The notes under the pieces were generated by a model that saw only the letters and a list, made by a program, of their open reading frames with translations, was not told where the DNA came from and made no database searches. From NCBI GenBank assembly GCA_003978475.1, contig QNZR01000179.1:1-6905 (forward strand): 6,905 nucleotides of DNA. Reading direction: 5' to 3'. Origin of the DNA: Sulfurimonas sp. (GTDB lineage Bacteria; Campylobacterota; Campylobacteria; Campylobacterales; Sulfurimonadaceae). Below, piece by piece: positions 1 to 5,676 of the stretch; position 1 is the first letter of the stretch; every line of letters starts with the position of its first letter. The position numbers and the translations under genes were made by a program.

Positions 1-1
1 A

Positions 2-2560
2 ACTCCCAAACAACCAGGCGGTACCCAGGTCACCTCTTTGGCATCACTCTTTAGCACCGTACCCCTTATGCAGGATCCGGCGCCGCTGCTTATCGGGGAA
101 CGTTCCAATGCGACGGGATCCAAAGCCTTTCGTGAACTTCTTTTGGCCGAAGATTATGAAGGCACCCTCAGTGTTGCCCAGCAACAGGTACGTGCCGGTG
201 CTCATGTTATTGATCTTTCCGTCGGTTTTGCCGGTCGTGATGAGAACAACGATATGCACGAAGTCATGAGTCTCTATGCCCAAAAGATCAGCCTGCCGCT
301 CATGCCCGATTCCACACAGCTCTCAGCTCTGGAAACGGCACTGAAGCTTATCGGCGGCAAACCCATCATTAACTCCGTCAATCTCGAAGACGGCATGGAG
401 AAATTTGATGCGATCTGCCAGTTGGCCAAAAAATACGGTACGGCACTGGTCTGCCTCACCATTGATGAAACGGGTATGGCAAAAACCGTTGAGAGAAAAA
501 TAGCCATTGCCGAACGCATTTATGACCTTGCCACCAAAAAGCATGGACTCCATCCGGAAAATCTGGTCTTTGACCTGCTCACATTCACGGTTGGAAGCGG
601 CGATGAAGAGTACCGCGATGCCGCCATACAGACAATTGATGCCATTGCCGAACTCCGGCGAAGACACCCCGAAGTGGGGGCGGTTCTTGGACTTTCCAAT
701 ATTTCGTTTGGGTTGGATAAAGAGGCTCGCCCCTATCTGAATTCCATCTTTTTAGACCACTGTATTCGCGCCGGATTAACAGCAGTCATTATTAATGTCA
801 AACATATCATTCCACTCAATAAAATCTCTCAAGATGATCAACAGATCTGTAATGATCTGCTGTTTAACACCAAACCCGACGGTCAGGCTCTTTTTGATTT
901 TATTGACCACTTTAGCTCCAAAGAAGCTGTTGATACGCAGGTTGAAGATGCAGAGTATCAGCAACTCAGTGATGAAGAGAAAATTGCCAAACTCCTTATG
1001 GACGGCGATAAAGAGCGTATGATTCCGCTTGTAGAAGAGGCTCGCAAAACGATTGCACCGGAAAAAATTGTTAATGAGATTCTGATTGATGCCATGAAGG
1101 TCGTTGGGGAGCTTTTTGGTTCGGGACAAATGCAACTGCCCTTTGTTCTTCAAAGTGCCGAAACCATGAAAACCACGGTCGATTATCTCAACCCCTACCT
1201 GCCTAAAATTGACAAACCGGTCGATACCACACTCATTTTAGGCACGGTTAAAGGCGATGTCCACGATGTAGGCAAAAATCTTGTCGATATTATTCTCTCC
1301 AATAACGGCTTTAAGGTCATCAACCTCGGCATTAAAGTTGATCTGGATCAGTTTGTAAACACACTGAAAACCTCCCGTGCGCAAGCTATCGGTATGAGCG
1401 GTCTGCTGGTAAAATCTACACAGGTCATGAAAGAGAATCTTCACAGCATGAAAAATGCCGGCATTGATATTCCCATTCTGCTTGGCGGCGCCGCATTGAC
1501 ACGTTCGTTTATTGATGAGTATTGCCGCCCTTATTATGAGGGTCCCATCTTCTACTGCAAAGATGCCTTTGACGGTGTCACGGCAATGAGCCGCATTGAG
1601 GCAGGAAATTTTGACACCGATTTGCACCCCAAAGAGGTTGCAGCGCCCAAAGTCACACACCATAATGATGTAGTTATTCCCCCTTTTGAAGAGATTGTCA
1701 TGCCCGCTCGTGACGTAAGGGTTCCGACACCTCCGTTTTGGGGACGTCGCAAACTCATCTTGACTCCGACACAAGTAGCGCTTGCCTTTGAGTGGATAAA
1801 TCATAAGCTCCTGTTTAAATCCCGCTGGGGCTACAGCTCCAAAGGCATGAGTCGTGAGGCGTATGCCAAGCAGCTTAATGAAATTGTCTGGCCCGCGTAC
1901 GAAAAACTCAAACAGCGTTTTTTGGATGAGCAGCTCTTTGAGCCGACCATTCTCTACGGTTACTGGCCGTGCCGCAGTGATGACAACACACTGCTCATTT
2001 TCCATGAGAGCGAAGGGTGGCACAACGACAGTGAGATCTGTAGCGATACGCTTGAACATGTCATTGGCCGTACCCAATACCATTTCGACTTTCCACGTCA
2101 ACGTAAAAAACCTCATCGCGCCATCAGTGACTTTTTTCATCGTGATCGTCATGATGTTGTCGCCCTTACCTGTGTCAGTGCCGGAGCCAAGCTCAGTGAG
2201 GCGGAACGTGAAATTTATGATGCCGGAAATTACAATGAGTACTACCAGTTTCACGGTCTGGGTGTAGAACTTGCCGAAGCCCTTGCCGAGATGGCACACA
2301 AACAGATACGACTTGATCTCAATATTTCCGAAGGTGAAGGCAATACCTTAAATGATGTCAGAATGAATCGCTATCAGGGGTCACGATACTCTTTTGGTTA
2401 TGCCGCCTGTCCCGACCTTGAACTCAATGTACCGCTGTTTAAATTATTACGTCCTGAGGAAGAGGGGATTGAACTGAGTGAAACCTTTCAGATTCATCCG
2501 GAGCAGTCAACATCGGCGCTGGTAGTCTACCACCCTAAAGCCAGTTATTTCAATGTGTAA
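2..2560 (+). CDS. metH: Cobalamin-dependent methionine synthase MetH, 5'-truncated by the window edge
   Basis: Transfers the methyl group of 5-methyltetrahydrofolate through methylcobalamin to homocysteine, giving methionine and tetrahydrofolate in the cytoplasm. The reading frame is open to the left edge, with 852 residues visible. The first dozen or so look like the linker after the homocysteine/zinc domain, which is missing because of the cut. Counting from the TTG at 38, the pterin-binding domain spans about residues 15-290, with GERSNATGSKAF near 20-31 and MPDST at 89-93. The four-helix cap of the cobalamin module is about 310-395. The Rossmann B12 domain is about 397-525, with GDVHDVGKN at 406-414, where His409 should be the lower cobalt ligand, then MSGLL at 453-457 and LGGAA at 482-486. 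The C-terminal AdoMet-dependent reactivation domain is about 545-840, with RYSFGYAACPDL at 783-794. The protein ends soon after the HPKASYF stretch, lacking the longer tail of E. coli MetH. It runs convergently toward rarA. Family assignment is firm; the true start is outside the window. Confidence 0.97.
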   Translation, partial: TPKQPGGTQVTSLASLFSTVPLMQDPAPLLIGERSNATGSKAFRELLLAEDYEGTLSVAQQQVRAGAHVIDLSVGFAGRDENNDMHEVMSLYAQKISLPLMPDSTQLSALETALKLIGGKPIINSVNLEDGMEKFDAICQLAKKYGTALVCLTIDETGMAKTVERKIAIAERIYDLATKKHGLHPENLVFDLLTFTVGSGDEEYRDAAIQTIDAIAELRRRHPEVGAVLGLSNISFGLDKEARPYLNSIFLDHCIRAGLTAVIINVKHIIPLNKISQDDQQICNDLLFNTKPDGQALFDFIDHFSSKEAVDTQVEDAEYQQLSDEEKIAKLLMDGDKERMIPLVEEARKTIAPEKIVNEILIDAMKVVGELFGSGQMQLPFVLQSAETMKTTVDYLNPYLPKIDKPVDTTLILGTVKGDVHDVGKNLVDIILSNNGFKVINLGIKVDLDQFVNTLKTSRAQAIGMSGLLVKSTQVMKENLHSMKNAGIDIPILLGGAALTRSFIDEYCRPYYEGPIFYCKDAFDGVTAMSRIEAGNFDTDLHPKEVAAPKVTHHNDVVIPPFEEIVMPARDVRVPTPPFWGRRKLILTPTQVALAFEWINHKLLFKSRWGYSSKGMSREAYAKQLNEIVWPAYEKLKQRFLDEQLFEPTILYGYWPCRSDDNTLLIFHESEGWHNDSEICSDTLEHVIGRTQYHFDFPRQRKKPHRAISDFFHRDRHDVVALTCVSAGAKLSEAEREIYDAGNYNEYYQFHGLGVELAEALAEMAHKQIRLDLNISEGEGNTLNDVRMNRYQGSRYSFGYAACPDLELNVPLFKLLRPEEEGIELSETFQIHPEQSTSALVVYHPKASYFNV

Positions 2561-2624
2561 ACTACATGTAAAAAATTTTATGGGAATGTTGTTTGGAAAA
2601 GGTAGTAACGTGAATGCTGAAATT

Positions 2625-2656
2625 GTGTAGAAAGCACTCGAGCTTGCTTTCTACAC
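2625..2656. terminator. Perfect 12-bp inverted repeat between convergent genes, possible bidirectional terminator
   Basis: The left arm GTGTAGAAAGCA (2625-2636) is the exact reverse complement of TGCTTTCTACAC (2645-2656), with an 8-nt loop CTCGAGCT. It sits 64 nt after the metH stop and 41 nt before the rarA stop, where a terminator serving both strands is expected. Neither side has the immediate U-run of a classical intrinsic terminator. On the + strand the first T-run (TTTTT) comes only at 2671-2675. The stem and position are seen directly; the terminator function is inferred. It could instead act as an RNA 3'-end stabiliser or be a dispersed palindromic repeat. Confidence 0.55.
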
Positions 2657-2697
2657 CTGACCACAAGAAATTTTTACCTATCTATGTTAATGCTCTA

Positions 2698-3885
2698 TTA
2701 ATGTGAGGACTCTTTAAGCGCTGCGAACCATGCTTTCATCTTCTTTTCGTAGCCGATATCTTTAAGCGCTACAAAATGCAGAGGCTTGCTAAGGTAGGTC
2801 TGCGCTACCCAACCGCCGAAATCATGTGGATACATGTAATGTTGACTATGTTGCTGAATTGTTTCAGGAATGGCTAAAATCTCTCCGTCACGTACCGCTT
2901 TTTGCGCTTTGTTAATCGCTAAATAAGCAGCATTGGATTTAGGTGAACCGCAAAGATAAATAACCGTCTGAGCCAAAATAATGCGGGCTTCGGGGTAGCC
3001 GATAGTGCTGACGGCTGTCATGGTGGAGGTTGTGAGTGTCAATGCTTGAGGATTGGCATTGCCCACATCTTCGCTGGCAAGTATCACCAAACGCCGGGCA
3101 ATAAACTCAGGCGGTTCACCCCCTTCAATCAGACGTGCCAAATAATAGATTGCCGCATCGGCATCACTTCCCCGAATACTTTTAATGAGTGCCGAGACCA
3201 AATCATAATGCACCCCTGCTTCAGAACTGCCGTCATTGAGCGCTGTAGGACGCAGTGCTTTAAGCATTGTTAGATTGACCTGTAAATCAATGGCTGAAGC
3301 AAACTCCAACAGCTTTAGCATGGCTCGAGCATCTCCGCCGCTACTTTGAAGCAAATACTCACGTGCCGCATCATCGACCTGTAGTGACGCCTGGGCAATC
3401 ACCCGCTCTAAAAGAGCCTCTAACGCCTCATGTTTTAATGCCTTTAGCTCAAAGAGTAACGAACGCGAACGCATTGCTGCTGTCAGGGAAAAGAAAGGGT
3501 TTTCCGTTGAAGCACCCAAAACTAACACGGCGTTAGTTTCCATAACAGGCAAGAGTACTTCCTGCTGATTTTTTGCCAAACGGTGCACTTCATCAATAAA
3601 GATCAGCGGACGCTGCAACGTGTTTCTATGCTGTTCAAATATCTTGCGCAACTGCTCCACTTTAAGGGAGGTGGCATTGCATTCATAAAACGGAAGGGCC
3701 ATCACCGAGGCAATAATACGTGCCAAAGTGGTTTTACCGGTTCCTGGAGGTCCGTAAAAAAAACTGTGTCCCAATGCCCCGCTCTCGCATAACTGTCGCA
3801 GCGGCGCCTCTGGGGCACACAAATGCGCCTGCCCGACCACGTCATCAAAACACTGCGGGCGAAGCTGTCGCGTCCAATCTGCCAT
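2698..3885 (-). CDS. rarA: Replication-associated recombination protein RarA (MgsA), AAA+ ATPase
   Basis: An AAA+ ATPase of the RarA/MgsA/WRNIP1 family, related to clamp-loader subunits and RuvB, acting at stalled replication forks and single-stranded DNA ends. The 395 residues show, in order: an N-terminal RPQCFDDVVGQ box (9-19), Walker A GPPGTGKTT (45-53), Walker B LIFIDEVHR (94-102), sensor 1 GASTENP (124-130), a probable arginine finger in MRSRS (138-142) and sensor 2 GGDARAML (183-190). A C-terminal RarA/MgsA tetramerisation region follows from about 226, with EGGEPPEFIARRL at 254-266 and EDVGNANP at 272-279. It is shorter than E. coli RarA (about 447 residues), but all core motifs are present, so I see no truncation. 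Its ATG shares one base with the rluB stop (TAATG on the minus strand). No good Shine-Dalgarno lies just upstream, suggesting translation by termination-reinitiation after rluB. It is the last gene of the visible operon. Confidence 0.96.
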   Translation of the reverse strand: MADWTRQLRPQCFDDVVGQAHLCAPEAPLRQLCESGALGHSFFYGPPGTGKTTLARIIASVMALPFYECNATSLKVEQLRKIFEQHRNTLQRPLIFIDEVHRLAKNQQEVLLPVMETNAVLVLGASTENPFFSLTAAMRSRSLLFELKALKHEALEALLERVIAQASLQVDDAAREYLLQSSGGDARAMLKLLEFASAIDLQVNLTMLKALRPTALNDGSSEAGVHYDLVSALIKSIRGSDADAAIYYLARLIEGGEPPEFIARRLVILASEDVGNANPQALTLTTSTMTAVSTIGYPEARIILAQTVIYLCGSPKSNAAYLAINKAQKAVRDGEILAIPETIQQHSQHYMYPHDFGGWVAQTYLSKPLHFVALKDIGYEKKMKAWFAALKESSH

Positions 3886-4658
3886 TATTGCGGCGCTTTC
3901 GCTTCTTCTTTTAAAAATTGATGAAGGGTACGGTACTCACTTCGTGTTAAAAAACGACTCTTGCCCGTGGGCAGATTATTGAGCTCTATACCGCCAAAAT
4001 CCAGACGCTTCAAATCGACGACTTCATTACCGAAATGGGCAAAAAAGCGGCGCAGTTCTCTATTTTGCCCCTCACCGATCGCCACTTTTAAAATGGAGTA
4101 ATTCGGTGTATTTTTTTGAATCTGATAGGCATAAAACGGCGCAAAATTCATGGAAGTTATCCGTGAATGCGAATGTGCCCCGGCACTGGCATCTTCAAGC
4201 TCAAGTCCCTCCTGCATCGCTTGTTCCATCAGCTCAGGTACGCTTCCGCGGATTTTCACTTTATAAATACGCTGCAAATCGGAGTTCATCAGTGCCGTAG
4301 CCACCCGTGAGGCATCGGTGAGCAGCAGCACGCCTTCGCTAGCATAATCAAGTCGCCCGACGGGAATAAAATGTCGGTATTTATGTTCTAGAGTATCGTA
4401 AATGGTCTGGCGTCCGCGGGGATCTTTTTTAGTGACCAGTTCCCCTTTGGGTTTATTGTAGACAATGACGGTGAACTGATCACTCGGTACAATTTTTTTA
4501 CCGCTGATCACGACTTTGGCAAACCGCTCATCGACCTGAGTTGCCGGATTGGTCTGTACCTCGCCCTCCACCTTGACATATCCTTCCTTAATAGCGCGAT
4601 CTGCCTCTCTTCGTGAATAGGACGAGTAGTGGGCTATAAATTTGTTTAAACGCATCAT
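3885..4658 (-). CDS. rluB: rRNA pseudouridine synthase, RsuA/RluB/RluE/RluF family (RluB-like)
   Basis: Isomerises a specific uridine in ribosomal RNA to pseudouridine. The 257 residues begin with an S4 RNA-binding domain (about 2-48, RLNKFIAHYSSYSRREAD), followed by the pseudouridine synthase fold from about 62. The catalytic motif is GRLDYASEGVLLLTD (101-115), in which Asp104 should be the nucleophile. Family-typical IYKVKIRG (131-138) and GEGQNRELRRFF (195-206) follow. The S4 domain and the GRLD form place it in the RsuA/RluB/E/F group rather than RluA or TruB. E. coli RluB modifies 23S rRNA U2605, but the exact target here is not readable from sequence, so the symbol is a best guess within the family. 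Two adjacent ATGs (4658 and 4655) are possible starts. The first overlaps the kdsD stop as ATGA and lies 8 nt from AAAGGA, the second 11 nt. The gene ends sharing one base with the rarA start. Confidence 0.93.
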   Translation of the reverse strand: MMRLNKFIAHYSSYSRREADRAIKEGYVKVEGEVQTNPATQVDERFAKVVISGKKIVPSDQFTVIVYNKPKGELVTKKDPRGRQTIYDTLEHKYRHFIPVGRLDYASEGVLLLTDASRVATALMNSDLQRIYKVKIRGSVPELMEQAMQEGLELEDASAGAHSHSRITSMNFAPFYAYQIQKNTPNYSILKVAIGEGQNRELRRFFAHFGNEVVDLKRLDFGGIELNNLPTGKSRFLTRSEYRTLHQFLKEEAKAPQ

Positions 4659-5623
4659 GATGCAATTCCTTTTTCGACTAAATCATGCAGGTGCACTACC
4701 CCGCTGATGTGACCGTTATGGTCGGTAACGGCTAAAATCTGAATTTTTTTACGCTCTATCAATACCAGCACATCGCTTGCAAGCATCGATTCATCGCTAA
4801 TGGTAACCGGCTCTCTGGTGGCGTAGTCAATCGCGGGGGTCTCCAAAGAAAACTGCTCTTGCATCAGTGCCCGTCGCACATCTCCATCACTTAAAATTCC
4901 GACCATTTCATGGGCATCATTCACCAAAAATACTGTACCGAGTCGTCCTTCACCGATGGCGACTATAGCCTCTTTCATAGGGCTTTTTTGAGAAATTATA
5001 GGCAGATTGTCCCGACGCATAATATCGCTGACTTTGACAAACAGCCGCTTGCCCAGGGCGCCACCGGGGTGAAATGAGGCAAAGTCTTCTTTGGCAAAAC
5101 CACGGGTCTTCATCAGACAGATTGCCAGGGCATCTCCAAGCGCCAGCGTCAGCGTTGTTGAGCTCGTCGGTGCAATATCCAGCGGGCACGCCTCTTTATT
5201 GACACGAATGCTGATAACCACATCACTGTAGCGCCCCAAAGTAGAGTGATGATTACGCGTCATGCCGATTAGTGGAATATTAAACCGCTTGATATGTGGC
5301 AAAATGGAGCTTAGTTCGTCGCTTTCACCGCTGTAGCTGACGGCCAAAACGCTATCGTCTTTGCCGATCATCCCCAAATCGCCATGCAGCGCTTCGGTAG
5401 GATGCAGAAAAAAACTCGGTGTACCTGTTGACGCAAAGGTTGCTGCCATTTTGGCACCGATCAATCCTGATTTTCCCACACCGCTGACAATCAGTTTGCC
5501 GCGGCATGCCAGAATCATCTCAACCGCATCACTAAAACTGCCCTCTAAATTGTCTGCCGCTTCAACAAGAGTTTTCGCTTCAGTATGCAGCGTCTCTTTG
5601 GCAATCGCTAAATAATTATCCAT
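4655..5623 (-). CDS. kdsD: D-arabinose 5-phosphate isomerase KdsD/KpsF (SIS domain plus two CBS domains)
   Basis: Interconverts D-ribulose 5-phosphate and D-arabinose 5-phosphate in the cytoplasm, the entry step to Kdo for the LPS inner core. The protein is 322 residues from the ATG at 5623. Numbering below starts from a GTG two codons earlier, at 5629. The SIS sugar-isomerase domain covers about 35-170, with GVGKSG at 50-55, FASTGTPS at 65-72, FLHPTEALHGDLG at 74-86 and YSGESDEL at 99-106. Lys53, Glu105, Glu146 (KEACPLD) and His187 (FHPGGALG) sit at a constant offset of 6 from Lys59, Glu111, Glu152 and His193, the active-site residues reported for E. coli KdsD. Two CBS domains follow (about 200-260 and 268-322). 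Length matches the family (E. coli KdsD 328). KpsF and GutQ are paralogues; with no capsule genes visible the housekeeping role is favoured. I chose ATG 5623 because a TATAAT box ends only 1 nt before the GTG. The 3' end overlaps rluB by 4 nt (ATGA), suggesting translational coupling. Confidence 0.95.
   Translation of the reverse strand: MDNYLAIAKETLHTEAKTLVEAADNLEGSFSDAVEMILACRGKLIVSGVGKSGLIGAKMAATFASTGTPSFFLHPTEALHGDLGMIGKDDSVLAVSYSGESDELSSILPHIKRFNIPLIGMTRNHHSTLGRYSDVVISIRVNKEACPLDIAPTSSTTLTLALGDALAICLMKTRGFAKEDFASFHPGGALGKRLFVKVSDIMRRDNLPIISQKSPMKEAIVAIGEGRLGTVFLVNDAHEMVGILSDGDVRRALMQEQFSLETPAIDYATREPVTISDESMLASDVLVLIERKKIQILAVTDHNGHISGVVHLHDLVEKGIAS
4667..4672 (-). promoter_or_regulatory. 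Shine-Dalgarno sequence of the pseudouridine synthase gene
   Basis: AAAGGA on the minus strand lies inside the 3' end of kdsD, 8 nt upstream of the ATG at 4658 and 11 nt upstream of the alternative ATG at 4655. The spacing slightly favours the first ATG. It is the only clear Shine-Dalgarno seen among the four gene starts in the window. Confidence 0.65.
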
Positions 5624-5630
5624 AAACACA

Positions 5631-5636
5631 ATTATA
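5631..5636 (-). promoter_or_regulatory. Predicted -10 box of the kdsD-rluB-rarA operon, leaderless geometry
   Basis: A perfect TATAAT reads on the minus strand, 7 nt upstream of the kdsD ATG at 5623. With a usual discriminator length, transcription would start at or next to the A of that ATG, giving a leaderless mRNA. No convincing -35 hexamer is seen about 17 bp upstream (TGTGAG at best). The box and spacing are seen; promoter activity is inferred. A second -10-like TATTAT on the same strand (5666-5671) could instead give a leader of roughly 36 nt. Confidence 0.55.
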
Positions 5637-5661
5637 TCTCAAAGAGCCTTTAACTCACACC

Positions 5662-5670
5662 TGATATAAT
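5662..5670 (+). promoter_or_regulatory. Predicted extended -10 promoter of nnr, leaderless geometry
   Basis: TGATATAAT fits the extended -10 consensus (TGnTATAAT) exactly, with the TATAAT at 5665-5670 and only 6 nt before the nnr ATG at 5677. The expected start site is the A of the ATG itself. No Shine-Dalgarno precedes that ATG and no TTGACA-like -35 is seen at about 5642-5647 (AAGAGC), consistent with an extended -10 promoter. Activity and start site are inferred from spacing. Confidence 0.6.
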
Positions 5671-5676
5671 AACCGC

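Noticed and set aside
38..40. TTG at 38 as the true start of MetH
   Set aside because: The frame is open to position 2 and the upstream residues (TPKQPGGTQVTS) read as an interdomain linker. A start here would leave an enzyme without its homocysteine-binding domain, so window truncation is the simpler explanation.
1238..2299. A 353-codon open frame antisense to metH
   Set aside because: It lies entirely within the strongly conserved B12 and reactivation domains of metH. Its translation shows no recognisable domain and nothing suggests its own ribosome binding site, so it is best explained as a shadow of the metH codon pattern.
2580..2630. A 16-codon open frame after metH (MGMLFGKGSNVNAEIV)
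   Set aside because: It has no Shine-Dalgarno and no promoter of its own, and its stop runs into the inverted repeat. Its length is within chance expectation.
2561..2697. Integron attC site, tRNA remnant or mobile-element end in the metH-rarA gap
   Set aside because: I looked for attC-like RYYYAAC/GTTRRRY boxes, tRNA arms and target-site duplications. Apart from the 12-bp stem nothing matched.
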